The notes: generated by a model not told the origin, from the sequence alone. A stretch of 64,000 nucleotides of DNA from Escallonia rubra (GCA_033065855.1 JAVXUO010001315.1:149249-213248), one strand, 5' to 3'. Numbered from the stretch's first letter, positions 22,526-34,800 are shown. Translations and numbers: made by a program.

Positions 22526-23369
22526 GGATTAAATGCACATAAAGTCCTATACTTTGGTGTCGTTTATGCGGAACACCCCAAAGTTTATTATTTAATTTGG
22601 TTTCCAACACCCCAAATTTTCTCTTTTGTACCTCAGACACCAATTGATAGAAAAGACTTGAACTTTTTGGATGTTTGTTTAATCTCGACGGGCAAGTTTG
22701 ACAATTTGCAACAAAAGCCTATGTGATAGCCATATGTGGTAGCCACATCATCAGTGTCAAACTCTGTGGCAGCCACATCTTCTTATTTCCCACTATCTTC
22801 TTTTGTTTGAACTTAGGTTTCCGCCTCCGATCCCTGCAGCATCAACCACCGTCACCATCAATCACAAATGAAAGTACTGAACCCTTCATTTTTTAATTTT
22901 CACCCATCACCCAATGTAGAAGAGATTTCTAATTAGGTATTGACCCAATTGCTCAGTAAAAATTTAAAGATAACTCTAAATCAAAACCAAACTGTCGATC
23001 CCAAATTTAGCAATTGCAAAAATTCAACTCACACGAAGATGGTGATTGTCACGTAGGAAAGGAGGCGACAGCAATAGGGTGGTTAGATATGGGGAAAGAG
23101 GTTGGCGGCGGTGAGGTGGTTGAGACATGGTGGTGGGTGAGCTTGAAGAATGGGGGCAGCAACTGGTTTAGGGAAAAGGGTGATTTTGGTTAGAGAAAGG
23201 AGGCGAACTCCTCGTTTTACCCTCAAAATTTTAACTGACATTCAGGTTTTTTCAATTAATTGGTGTCTCGAGCATAAAATTAATGATCCCAATGTTAAGA
23301 GTTGGGTGTGAACCAAACTCTTAACATGTAAATGATCCCAAAATATTGGGTTTTATGTGTATTTAACCC
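22526..23369. mobile_element. Non-autonomous MULE with 9-bp target duplication
   Basis: Inverted ends GGATTAAATGCACATAAA and (right end, reversed) GGGTTAAATACACATAAAA continue as about 130-bp similar arms containing CCAACACCCCAAA-type steps. A perfect 9-bp duplication TAAATTGTT flanks it (22517-22525 and 23370-23378). The middle is purine-rich near 23050-23200 and has no gene. Confidence 0.8.
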
Positions 23370-23378
23370 TAAATTGTT

Positions 23379-24550
23379 TTGATGTACTGAAGAATCACTT
23401 TTTCAGTCAAAAGAGTCAATACACAGTAAGCATTCATTTTTCAACACTAATAATTTTATTTGCTACACTTCAAAATCTCAAGGGTGGTATGAGATTGGAG
23501 CTCCTTCTCAAGACCTCAAGTGCTTATGGAACTCTAAAGAGAAAAAGTACAAGAGCGCGAGTCACATATCAGACTTCAGAGCCACAACTCAAAATCACGC
23601 TCAACCCATTTGCGTCCTTATGCACCCACTTGATAAAAGAACATTTTTACATCTATATCTATACTATATAAAGTTAACTACTCGGTTGATGGCTGTACTA
23701 TAACCCAAATTTAGCTTTAGTCACTGGACTTTGTTTTATGTCAAAATGGTCATTGGACTCGTTAATTTGTTCAATTAAGTCATTATGTTAGGTTCAATTA
23801 CCCAAAGACCCGTTAAGTGCCCATGTGTGAGGCACGTGAGCCTTAAATTGGGGGCAAAATTGTCAAAACACATAAGCTTAATATTTTTATATTTTTCTTC
23901 TTTTCTTTTTCTTTTCATCTTCTTCTTCCTCCATTGCCCACTTATCCACCACCACCACACCCGACCTAACTATAGGCTTCGCTTCCTGAAAGAAAAAGGG
24001 TACTTGTTTAAAGCATAAAGGAGCTTCTGTTGTTGTGGTTAGCAACTATGATGAGGCATAGCATCAGCAGTATCACTAACGTTGAGCAGTTAAAGCACTC
24101 CCAAATAATTTTTTCTGCAGTATTATCTTTTTCAGGAAAGCTTGCTCGACCAATTTTAGGTCAGGGTGGGTATTTTCTGACCACTTTTCCTACAACATCG
24201 GGTTCTACATTCAATCTTGGTCTAAAGGCCCATTTCAACCCCGTAATAAGATAACTGAGTACTTGCAAATGCATTCGCTGTTTTTGGTTGCCACACATCC
24301 TGCTCTTGGTCACTTGCTATTCAAATAAACTCCACCAGATTTAAATATTCTGCGTCATTGATATCCAGTAGACATGACAAAAACTTTTGTAGCTTGAACC
24401 ACAGGCAACTTTGTACAACTGTCTCGGTCAGCGGATCTGTAAGATAAAACCATCAGACGGTGGTTCCAACCTGACAAGCTAGGAGAAAGCAACGAACTAC
24501 ATTCAAGGAAACCTCATAGATCTGTTCATTTTAGGATAAGTGACGCGCAA
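23379..24550. other. No recognised gene
   Basis: The stretch 23690-23790 (GTCACTGGACTTTG..ATTGGACTCGTTAA) resembles the end of another Mutator-like MITE, but its partner end was not found. A CT-rich run lies at 23885-23935. The rest is AT-rich without recognisable motifs. Confidence 0.3.
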
Positions 24551-24552
24551 AA

Positions 24553-24870
24553 CTTCTAGACATCTCACTAGTACTTCCAGTTTCTCGCCCCGAGGACATC
24601 TTATTACACATACAAGAATAAAAATAAGGCATTAACACTATCTTGTAAGGAACCTTAACTGATGTAGTATTGCAAGATCAGCATTACCAAGTAAAAGGCA
24701 ACTTGAAAGCTTTCAATACTAGACAGCTCACTAGTAGTTACAGTTTGAGGATATCTCTTATATAAAGAGAGAAGAATAGACATAAGGCACTAAGACTAGG
24801 ATGTAAAGAACCTAAACTGATGTAGTATTACAGGATCAGCATTGCCAAGTAAAAGGAAACTTGAAAACTT
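24553..24870. repeat. Tandem duplication of an about 160-170-bp unit
   Basis: Two diverged copies, roughly 24553-24715 and 24716-24870. They share CACTAGTA, CTTTACAGG/CCTTAACTGATGTAGTATT, CAGCATT(A/G)CCAAGTAAAAGG and AACTTGAAA. No gene. Confidence 0.6.
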
Positions 24871-25900
24871 TCCACCCGACGGGCTAAGGTAGTGTCCAGG
24901 AGGAGTCCCCTACCTGGCGGGAGAGGAGTTCTCAAGTCGGAGCACTTGGAGCTCCCTGAGATAGTGTCCTGGAGGAGTCGCCTTCCCTGAGGATGCTGCA
25001 CACTCCGGAGAGTAGGTCGCAGCATGTTCCATGACTAAGGCAAGGTTCGAATGGTGTGGTGAAGGGATGGACCACCGCTGGGGCGTGGCAGTGCAATAGA
25101 TTGCTGGGGGCATAGTTATATAAGTAGCACAACACATATTGATATGTGTGAGGTGTTGGGTTGCAGTCGCTAACTTTTATCTGGAAGCGCATGATCGACA
25201 GTGCATAGGCGCAACGATGAGTGTTATGGAGACGGGCATTGTGCTAAGGGCAGGAGACACGGAGACAGCGCTCTAGCACGGTCGTACATCGCGGCAATTT
25301 GGAAAAAGAACGGAAGTCATAGAGCATGGAGTTCCCAAGGGGAGGATAGAAGAAAGGGTAAGCGAAGAGTCCCCAAGGAAAAGGGAAACCAAAAGGGAAG
25401 GCAAGGGAGACCTTAAGGAGAGGGAGCCCCCAAAGGATGAAGCTTGGGATCCCTCAAGGGTTGAAGCAGGGGAGCCCCCATGGAGTGAAGAAAGAAGTCC
25501 CCTAGGAGAGGAGACCAAGGATGGGGAGCCCCCAAGGGTAGGAAGGCCGCCAAGGGCTGAAGCAAGGGAAACCCCAGTGAGAGGGAGGCCCCAAGTTATG
25601 AAGCAAGAGAGACCCCAAGGAGCTAGAAGGGGGAGCTTGGGCTGATCTCTTGTGGGGAAGGCCTAAGGCTGACCCCTTTAGAGGAAGACGTGGGCCGACC
25701 TCTTTGGGGGAAGGCATGCCCTCGATTCCAACACTTGGAATATTTTTGTTTTGGGGGTGCATCGTTTGACGACAATTCCAACAGTTAGAGTATTTTTGTG
25801 CTAGAGGTGCAAGACGTGACGTCAATTCCAACACTTGGAACAATTTTGTACCAGAGCCACGACACGTGACTTAAGCGTGTGCCTTTGTAGCGTTGAACTT
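24871..25900. repeat. Retroelement-like non-coding cassette (related to 52.1-53.1 kb)
   Basis: Starts with units of the form GGTAGTGTCC(A/T)GGAGGAGTC, then GCAGCATGTTCCATGACTAAGG, which also occurs as GAAGCATGCTCCACGACTAAG near 52950. 25270-25640 is a purine-rich minisatellite around GGGAGCCCCCAAGG. 25690-25860 holds three units of AATTCCAACACTTGGAA plus TTTTTGT. The same order in two places suggests untranslated sequence of one retroelement family; no protein remains. Confidence 0.5.
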
Positions 25901-26014
25901 TGACCGTTAAATACTCATTAATGTGTCGCGAGAGCGGGACTCAAAAGCGATTAAAAGTGCTTAATCAGGATGGGCTAGCAAGAATACTTTTGCCACCAAA
26001 TGTTGTGTAGCTAA

Positions 26015-28780
26015 CAGTATATCATCCTTCCAAGGGAGAGCTAGTGTTTTGCGCTCGTAGACAAACTCTCAACTAATTAACAAGTCTTTTGTGTCTCTTG
26101 CTGAGGACATCTATGAAGACAGAAAATTAAACTAAAAATAGAAAGATTTTGTACCCAAAGAAGAAAAAGAAAGCTTTTAAATAATCGTAAGTGTTTACAC
26201 AGTACAATGTTCCTAGGTCAGAACTGAGAATCTATATTGATAGACGGCAAAGCATCTAAAAGGTAAAGAAAAATAAGAAAAAAAAGACTTGAAATCAAGT
26301 CATGATTTGTTTGATAGTTAAGTTGTTGTTCTTCCTTTCTCTAATTTCCTCCTGTTACCCTTTTCCAAATGTCACTGCTCTCAACTGCCAAAAATTGCTT
26401 TGCTTGAATTTTTGTTATAACTGTTGAAATCTTATATGTTCATATCTTTTCTAATTGCTATGGGTTACTTCTTTAGACAGCTATCCAAAACTGCTACCAA
26501 TGTTCTTCAAAGCAGGCTCCATATTCTATAAGCCTTAGCTACCTTACTCACCATTAGTAGCCACCTGTCATTAAGAATTATAACAAGCCTTGAATAGAAT
26601 GACATGTAACTTAAACATTCATCTTCTTTGTCATGTAAATGTGTCCATAGCTTATTGACCACGTAATACTTTTCATTTTATGTGCCAAAATTGCCTCCCA
26701 GGCCCAAGCAAATAAGTACTTTTGCAAAGAGTCATATCTTTCAAAAGGAAATCATTTCTTTTACGATCGATAGGCTTCCACTCTTCACAATGAAAGCATT
26801 TCTTACTAGCGATTAGCCAATGATTGGCTCTAGCTGCCCCATCTTCATTTTGCATATACCATTATCAAGATAACCTTGGAGTGAATTAAAAGAAAGCATT
26901 TTTTACTATCGATAACCTCGAATTCTTCAAAGTGAAAGCATTTTTTCACCATTGATAGCCTTACATTCTTCAAAATAAAAGTATTTCTCACTATCGATTA
27001 GTTGTCGATTGCTTTAACTGCACCATCTTGATTTTGCATATACAACATCAAGATAACATTCATTATTGATAGGCTTGCACTGTTCAAAATGAAATCATTT
27101 TCACTATCGATTAGCTATTGATTGGCTTTAACTCCACCATCTTGATTTGTCATACACTAATTTCAAGATAACATTAGAGTGTCTTAAGATTTGCTAGTCA
27201 CTTCTTCTTGTTTGATCATCAGATATAATGCAACAACATAAATCAACCAATGACCATAGTTGGCCAAGCCATTAAACAAACCATGACCATGTTTGGCCAA
27301 GATACTAACCAAATCAAGATATAAAATAGCTCCTGATATGCCAATCGATTGAACAGTTTTATTTCAACATGCATGGAGAAAAAAGAAAACAAAGAATTTT
27401 TAACTATATTTGCACTTTTAGACAACCATTATCAAAACTCTACCTTGGTTTGCTCCACATTCCCAATAGGGTATCCTTTTCCAAAAACATAACACCGATT
27501 AGCTCCCAAAGTATATGTTTTTCATTAGATTTTATGGTGTCAAAAGCTTCAGACTCACTTACATCAGGGAACTTTGAATCAACAGCCATAGTTGGCTCGC
27601 TATACACCACATGAAAAGGGCTCTATCTCGCTTTTAACCATAATAAGATTCCAAACTTGCCCCCAGCTGACTATACCCTTTTTTAACTTATCGATCTTTA
27701 TATAAGAATGTCCATGGCTGCTCAATTTCTTCTGCCATTTTTGGCACTATATCACGTTTTTTAACATACTGACTAGCGTCAAGTTCAAATCTATCCATTC
27801 CGTTTAGTAATAAGTCGTATGGTCTAACATATTTGACTATCTCCGAAATAAATCGTGCCCCCCAATTATGTCACTCCTTTCATCAGTTTTCTAAACCAAG
27901 TCTATTGATAAAATGGGGTGTGCACTATGTTCATTTTCAAAAGTTTTTGCCACAGATGGCAAAAAAGCTTGTTCTTCGACAATTTGACTTTCATTAACTT
28001 GGGACTCATCTGTATATAATGATTGCGTATAGTCAAAAGGTTCAGCCATTATTAGCCTACCAATCATGACAACCGATGAAAGGAGTCGTTCGACCTCCTT
28101 TTTCATCGATCTAATTTTTTCAAAAATCATTTTCAAACATTCCACTACTCCATTTGGAGTATTTCCAAACAAAGTTGATGAAAATTATAGATCTACCACT
28201 CTTGATTTCATCTTCTGTAGTTCATTAGAAGTTACTATCAAAACAATTGATAGAATAACAATGTTATAACAATGTTTGCGCTTGTAGGCAAACTCTGAAT
28301 TAATGTTCAAGTTCTTTTGTGAAGACTTGAAAGCAACTCGGGCCTAAAATTCTAAAGAATGACTTGGAAAAAAAATATTTGAAATCAAGTCATAATTTGT
28401 TTGAGAGTTGAGTTATTGTTCTTTCTTTCTCTCATTTCCTCCTTCTACCTTTTCCAAATTTCGCTTCTTTGCTAATGCCAAAAACTGCTTTGCTTGAATT
28501 CTTTATAACTGCTAAGAAACTGTCCATACACATGTTTTGTGAATGCTCTCGATTGCTTCTCTAGACAGCTATCCAAAATTGTTACTAATCTCCTTGAAAA
28601 CAGGCTCCACATTCTATAAGCCTTAACTGCTTAATAACCATCAATAGTCACTTGTCATTAATAATCGTAACCAGCCTTGAATCAGAATGACATGTGACTT
28701 AAATTTATATCTTCTTTATCATGCACATATGTCCATAGCTTATTGGCCACATTATACTTTTCATTTTATGTACCAATGGC
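26015..28780. mobile_element. Direct-repeat pair flanking about 1.5 kb (retroelement derivative or segmental repeat)
   Basis: 26015-26690 and 28255-28780 are diverged direct copies, sharing TTTGCGCTTGTAGGCAAACTC-type starts, GACTTGAAATCAAGTCAT, AGACAGCTATCCAAAA and CATTCTATAAGCCTTA. Between them, 26850-27190 has repeats of CATCTTGATTTTGCATA and CACTATCGATTAG. No clear TG/CA borders, primer site or protein could be read, so an LTR pair is not proven. Confidence 0.45.
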
Positions 28781-29010
28781 TAGCCCTGCAATCAACATTC
28801 AATTTCCCAATAATAGGTTGCCAAATTGCCTGAAAACCAACACATTTAAATAATATATACTCTTGGTTTTCCTAATGGTTGTGACAAAATACACACTCAT
28901 CATTCATTGGCTAAGACATTTCGTTATTTGCATTGTGTCCATGGTTTGTTATTCTCTTCAGAGAGGCCACAAAATTAATACACGTGATTTTTTTTTCTTT
29001 TGGTATGGTT
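28760..29010 (-). pseudogene. LINE-type reverse transcriptase zinc-binding remnant
   Basis: Minus-strand translation gives ECVFCHNH...ENQEYILFKCVGFQAIW, matching the C..C...E...HLF..C....W pattern of the zinc-binding domain (zf-RVT) at the end of plant non-LTR reverse transcriptases. The frame has stops and the catalytic domain is not found upstream. Confidence 0.45.
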
Positions 29011-29712
29011 AGAATTGCGATTTCCTATGACTCGTCGCTATGGGGATGGGAATCAACGACTTTGATGTTATCTCTTAGAGCCTTTGCCATTTGTCTCACC
29101 TCTTGGGATTTAATACACATGGTTGGTTATAACTATTTTACGCTAGCCAAAACCCTACATATAGTCGTTGGAATATCTGTCATTATGGTGTTCCTTCTTT
29201 CTTTTCCTTCCTTTCATGTTCGTTCTTTAATGATTTGGGTTTTGGCATCTATTTATGTTTACTTGACACCTTACAAGCTGTGTAGCCGCTGCTTTGATGT
29301 ATACCTGAGCTAACATATCGACCATTAGTGGTACAAGTCATCTCCATTATCCGGAAGCATGCCTGAGTAGCACTGGTAGCCCTAGCAAAAAAGAAGAGAT
29401 ATGATAGAAGAAAAAGAACTTAAATTGGTCATCAGGGGATAGCTTTAAGCACTTCCGGTAGGTTTCTCAGCAACTACTTGCCCAAGGCTCGGCCATCAGG
29501 AAGTCGTTCATACCACAATCTTTTCTGTTGATATTACTTTTACTGTCTGTGTTAGTTTCCGTCTTATAGTAACGAAACGTATAGATCAATAAAAAATTTG
29601 AATATAGGGTAAATTGCACTAAACTTTTTGAGGCTTACATTGGTTTCTCACCTAAGACCCTGAAGTTTCAATTTAAACACATATCACCCTACGATTGAGG
29701 ATTGGTTTCAAT

Positions 29713-30265
29713 TAGGAGTGTATACGAACCGAGTTCGAGCCAAATATGGGTATGTTCAAACTCGTTTGTTTAGTTTCACGCCATCTTCGTGTTCGTGTTC
29801 ATGTTCCTATTCGTTTAATCTTCAAAATTTTGTTTGAACTCGTTTGTGGTTCGGTTAACAAAACTCGTGTTTGACTCAAGTTCGTGGACTTATTTATACA
29901 GACCAAACTCGAACTTAAAAACTCGTGTTCTTGTTCAAAATAATTATTTCCAAATCATAATTACACCTTACTTGATCCAATTGTGTAACTCATTTTAGGG
30001 CTTTCAAGTTTAAACTTAATTAATATTATTATTAAGTTATATAGCCTTTCGATTTTGAACATATTATAATTAAATTATTATTCAGAAATCCGTTCATGAA
30101 CACATTCGTGAACACTTTAAAATGTTCATGGGCGACTCGTTTAATAAACGAGTTCTAAAACTTTGTTCATGTTCGGTTCGTGTAATATACAAACGAACAT
30201 GAACGAGTTCTTTGGGGAACGAACCACGAGCAGTTCATGAACAGCTCGGTTCATTTACAGCCCTA
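29713..30265. mobile_element. hAT-type MITE inside the left end of the Pack-MULE
   Basis: Ends TAGGAGTGTATACGAACCGAG and (reversed) TAGGGCTGTAAATGAACCGAG. The 8-bp flanks are GTTTCAAT (29705-29712) and GTTCCAAT (30266-30273). It is filled with ACTCG(T/A)GTT and GTTCATGAAC motifs and has no gene. Removing it restores the Pack-MULE inverted repeat, which confirms the borders. Confidence 0.8.
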
Positions 30266-30472
30266 GTTCCAATTAGACCCAAAATTATTTTATCGTTCAA
30301 AGAAGTGGATGGGCGCGCACCTTGAGGGGTTATTCGGGTAACAAACATTTGGAGGAAATTTTGTTGGTTCCTCTCTCTCACAACAATACAGACCCACCCA
30401 CACACAGTGGTGCCCCTCTCCCCCACCATTCCCTGTAATCACGCACATAAACACATTACAAATAACCCACCT

Positions 30473-30757
30473 CTAAGTGCCTATAAGTGAGCCAAATAAT
30501 GGGCCGAAAGCACGATGAGCCCATATGACGAAGTCGCCGTTGTTGGGGAAGGTAGTAGAGAGCTCGGCAGTGATTGAGGCATCCGACTTGCTCCAGATAA
30601 AGGGGAAGATAAGGAAGTCGAGGATGGTGATCAGGGCGGCAGCAGCCTTGATGACTTGCTCCTCTTAGTAAGGGGCCTCGACGGCCTCAAAGTAGATCAA
30701 GAAGATGAAGGGGAAAAGGGAGAGTTTTTTTGTTATTGGAGGTTGTTAGTGGAGGTA
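30473..30757 (-). pseudogene. Captured fragment of a polyamine/amino-acid transporter gene (PUT/LAT type)
   Basis: Minus-strand translation gives ITKKLSLFPFIFLIYFE, an in-frame TAA after EAPY, then [20 protein letters not shown] and [18 protein letters not shown], and a stop at 30473. This fits the first two membrane segments and loop of plant polyamine uptake transporters (amino acid/polyamine permease family): FPFIWS, TAEL.T.FP and G.VIW...AFGP. Only about 85 codons are present. No promoter or remaining exons are seen. It lies within the Pack-MULE, next to its left inverted repeat, the usual place for acquired gene pieces. The stop and some unusual residues show it no longer encodes a transporter. 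Confidence 0.65.
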
Positions 30758-31119
30758 GGGGTGGGGAGGGGTTGGTTATTTGGAGAAGGTAGGGTGTGTC
30801 ACCGATGGTGGTGAGATGTGGTAGTCTTTATTTGCACAATGTACAAACCAGAAACACACACACACAGAAAGACAGATTGCCCCATCTTCATCGAAATAGG
30901 TTAAGATGGCGAGGGCGGCAGGCTTCGTGTCTGGGTTTTGTTTGGTTTTTTTTGTATGTAACACCGCGTACTTATAAAGGCGTCCAAAATACCTATTGGT
31001 TGGTAAGAGCAAAAAGACGGATGATTTCTAGTGACATTTGGAAATTAGTATATTATAATAAAGGTTAAAATTCTTTTCTGGCCAAAATATAATTATGTGA
31101 ACTTTTTGGGGTTAGTTTG

Positions 31120-31594
31120 TGTTGCAGCTAAAAACTGGATCAGGAACCACACCAGAAAATAGGCTTGCAAAAGAGATAACAAAGTGACCGCCGGGTGAGG
31201 TTCTGGCAGAGGAACACTCCGATGCTTAAGTCAGAGAGAGCTAATAATGTAGAACTCTGAAAAGCAATAGAACACAATGTATATGTGTGTGAAGTTGTCC
31301 ATACCTGGGGGGTTAGACCCATTTATATAATAGTAGGAAGAATAGCCCTAGTAGGACTGGGCTATGAACAAATCTAATCAGGATTGTCATGGGATCCTAG
31401 AGGATCACATGTCTATCTCTAATGATAGAGTTATAGCCCTTTTAGGATTCTGTTTGATGATCAATATGGCAAGTGCCAAATAAACAGTATCCTAGTGGAA
31501 GACTACGTATCCAAACTGCCACGTGTCATAACGGCCACGTGTCATGACTGCCACGTGTCACCTACATATTGGAGGCGTATTTTTAGCTATATCA
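31120..31594 (-). repeat. 3' LTR of retrotransposon 2
   Basis: TGTTGCAGCTAAAAAC...TAGCTATATCA on plus; same length as its partner and highly similar. The minus strand carries a TATA-type stretch (plus CCATTTATATAATAG). Confidence 0.9.
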
Positions 31595-31620
31595 TAATGC
31601 CTCCTGCTTTTGCCAGCGTT
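31595..31620 (-). other. Polypurine tract of retrotransposon 2
   Basis: The minus strand reads GGCAAAAGCAGGAGGCATTA directly before the 3' LTR. It is related in position and in the ending GGCATTA to that of retrotransposon 1. Confidence 0.6.
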
Positions 31621-31659
31621 AACAAAGCAGGAGGAAGCACATTTTTCCCACTGAAGATA

Positions 31660-31818
31660 GCTAAGCACACAGAGAGAATTCTGCTTGGACAGGATTCTGC
31701 TAGGGCAGAATTCTGTTCGGCCCAAAAGTCACTCTGCTTGGGCAGAGTGCTCAGACGGGATTCTGCTCGGGCAAAATTATGTTCGGCCAAAAGTCACCCT
31801 ACTTTGGCAGAGTATTCG
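31660..31818. repeat. Minisatellite of retrotransposon 2, part left of the CACTA insertion
   Basis: Units of about 64 bp with GGACAGGATTCTGCTCGGGC, AGAATTCTGTTCGGCC and AAAGTCACCCTGC. The same array resumes at 38507 after the insertion. Confidence 0.8.
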
Positions 31819-31829
31819 CACTACAAGAA

Positions 31830-32170
31830 AACAGGCTTTTAGCGACGGGGAAATCCGTCGCTAAAAGCCCAAAATCCGTCGCTAAAAGAATTAGCGACGG
31901 ATTCACCGTCGCTAAAAATCCCTCGTATAAAAGCCCGTCACTAATAGTTTAGCGACGGAATTTTTAAATCCGTCGCTAAATATGTGATTTTTACCGACGG
32001 ATTTATTTTTCATTAGCGACGGATATTCCGTCGCTAATTATATTTTTAGAATTTTAATTTATTTTCTTTTTTGTCCAATTAGCGACGGATTAAATATTTA
32101 GCGACGGAATATTCCGTCGCTAAATAACCTATTGAAAGGAATACTTTAGCGACGGAATAAATCCGTCGCC
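31830..32170. promoter_or_regulatory. Subterminal repeat cluster, left end of CACTA 1
   Basis: About a dozen TTAGCGACGG or inverse motifs, many paired as short hairpins around AATCCGTCGCTAAA. These are probable transposase-binding sites. Confidence 0.75.
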
Positions 32171-32416
32171 AAAAGTCAAATTTTTTTTTGATTTTTCAAT
32201 TACCTAAACCTGTACAGAAATACAATTTTCAATTCTCAACAACAACGCGCAATAAGCGAAATACAGAAAGAAATATATATAATCAATTATAAAAAATATT
32301 TATTATAAAAGAAACTAATACATGTACAAGCCGGGAACCGGAGATAGCCGGTTAGGAGAGGGGAGAAGAGTACAAGCCGGGGGGGGAAGCTAGGAACGGG
32401 CACGGGAAGGGGCTCA

Positions 32417-34155
32417 TCAGGGGTTCCCGAGTCCCGGATCTGGATCCTGCTGAACCGGGGCCGGGGCGGCTGGTCCAGCAGTGCCCTGCTCCCTCATCAT
32501 CCGGCACACCACTGTAGCAATGCGCTGGATATCCTCCTCGTTCAACTGAGGCCGAGGAGCCGGTGTCTGTGGAGGGGCAGCAGGGGGTGAGGACGCTCCT
32601 ATCACGGCACGAGGAGTCGTGCTAGGCAGGCCGCGTATGCGGCCTTTCGGCCGATTCACGACCTCCGGCGTATCCAGCCATCGCTTCAACCCCCCAGTAC
32701 TCGCAGCCGTACTAGTGGACGCTGATGGCTGTCCGGACTGCTGCTCGGACCCCCTTAGCTGTTCATACGAGGCCTGCAAAAATAGTGGTTTAACGATATG
32801 TTAGGGCATTAATTAACGAAACAGACATTGAGGATAGAAAGAAAAAACATTAACTTAAATAAATTGACTCACATCGATCCGCCGGGCAATATCTGAAATA
32901 TAGTCGCCCGCCTGGTGCGTCTCGTCCTTGTCCTTCTTCCGCACGTGCGTCTGAGTATAGGTCAGAGCTATGACCTCATCCTCCTCTAGATCCGGGTGCT
33001 CGACCGCGTTCATGTGTCGGACGATGTCGTGTGGCACCGACCCCCCCATGTGCGTCGGATCTCTGTTCTGTCTGTTCTCAGCCCCGCTCTTACTCTTGGC
33101 GTCCCAACCTGGATCCGCAGCCCACCGATCTATCATCTCCCCCCATACACCGTGAGATATCCAATGTGGGGGATATTTCGTCATGTCCGTCATCGGGGCA
33201 CCCGCGGGCAGCGCCTTCTTCGCCCGGTCCCGTGCATCGTGGAGCCATCGGCGGTAATTCTTGCCGATGTAGGCAAAGAAAGCCTGCTGCCCCAGTCCCT
33301 GCTGCTCAGGCGTATCAAACGTGAACCCCTCCTGTAAGGCATTCAATAACACAAATTAACAACATAAAACAGACAGTAATTTAACATTTACCAACGCTGA
33401 AAAAAATACTTCACCGTACCAGCCACTCCTCCCATAGGGCCTCCCTCGCAGCGGCATCCCAGTCCTTCCAGTACAGGCGTGGCTCGAAGAATCGGCCCTT
33501 CACAAGAACGCCGATCTTCGTCCTCGCCATATTCTCCAGGATCCTGCCAAAGAAGTTTCCTCATCATATTCTTCGCGTCATAGTACGACGGCGGTAGCTT
33601 TTCACTTTCGGGCAGTATTTCTTTGATGAAGGTAACAAACTCGTTAAAACCTTTCTCACTCAGCCCGTGGTCTGATTTCAACTGTAATAACCTACTAACC
33701 GCAGACAGCCGTGTGTGTTTCGGAGCTCCATCCCACATCGGCTCTTCCGCAGCTCTCAACAACTCATAAAACTGATGAGCCCCCTCGTTCGGCGGCTGTG
33801 GCCTGTCGTTACCCCAGTCAACATTAGCATGCCCAGCATCCATAATCATATCTCGGAAATCATATCGTGCCTCCTCCCTAACTTCAGTTTGACTAGCCAG
33901 GTTGGACGACAATACTATCGTTTCCCCGTGCTGCGTCCACCTTGTGTATCCACCCATAAAACCGTACCGACGAAGATGCCATTTTACTTCAATTCTTTTT
34001 CTCCAGTGCAACAACTCACATCTACCGCACGGGCACCTTATCTTAGCAAGGTCAACATGTGCAGGATGCGCATAAGCGAAGTCGAGAAATTCGTCAACGC
34101 GACACTCAAAATCTTCAGCATTCTTCCTTTTCATCCAACTTCGATCGACTGACAT
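32417..34155 (-). pseudogene. CACTA 1 protein: TNP2 N-terminal region joined to a Ptta/En/Spm (TNP1-like) region
   Basis: Three exons on minus. Exon 1, 33420-34155, starts with ATG and MSVDRSWMKRKNAEDFECRV, the transposase-associated domain (DRSWM, then RCPCGRCELLHWR), and runs to LPPSYYDAKNMMRKLL, where TNP2 normally continues to its catalytic part. At about 33545 the frame changes into ILENMARTKIGVLVKGRFFE and LYWKDWDAAAREALWEEWL. Intron 33332-33419 (donor GTACGG, acceptor TTACAG). Exon 2, 32873-33331, starts EGFTFDTPEQQGLG and is a Ptta/En/Spm-type region. Donor GTGAGT, then exon 3, 32417-32773, after TTGCAG: ASYEQLRGSEQQ, Pro/Ala-rich, stop at 32417. Exons 2 and 3 join in phase. The frame break and the lost TNP2 core mark a deletion fusing two genes. 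Confidence 0.75.
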
Positions 34156-34199
34156 GACGACTGAATTATCGTACTGTATATCACCTTCAATAATGACCA

Positions 34200-34800
34200 G
34201 TGTTTAGGCATTGCCGATGTAAATATCAATGCATGAATGTTACAACATGTCTACATATTTCCCCTCCACTCTTGAACAGGTAGTGGTCCTATCCCATTCA
34301 GAAAAGCACATGTTTATAAAACAGTGAATAACTCATGCTTAGTCCGATGTCTGTGGAAAATTCGGCAGCACCTCCCCGCATTTCTCCAAGTACACCACAT
34401 CGATTAGGTGTTCTAACATTCATCTAACCTTGCTCAGGAAGGTTTGACGGATGTTAGAACACCAGATCTGTATGCACCGGAGAAACACACGAGAACGTGT
34501 ACCAAATATCCACGACATTCATTACAAGGCATTACTTTGTAATGAGTACCTTTGAACGGGAACTAAGGGTTTCTATGCATGCATGTGTTCAGAAATTGAT
34601 AAGATATGCAAGAATCTTTCCGAAATATCAAAACTGCAGAATGATCGTTGCATATGTTATCAATTCCACATTAAATAGAACTCGTTGACAACGAGTTGAA
34701 CCATCTCGTTGCCAATGGACTTCTCAAAACAACAATTAATATAAAGAAGGCAGGGTTTGTAAACAACGAGTAATTGAACCATCTCTGGGCAACATGGAGT
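34200..34800. other. Non-coding part of CACTA 1
   Basis: Upstream of the transposase start. A short inverted pair near 34405-34460 (GGTGTTCTAACAT ... ATGTTAGAACACC) is visible; no gene or motif otherwise. Confidence 0.4.

Noticed and set aside
28933..29313. A 126-codon hydrophobic plus-strand frame
   Set aside because: Partly antisense to the LINE zinc-binding remnant, with biased AT-rich composition and no recognised family.
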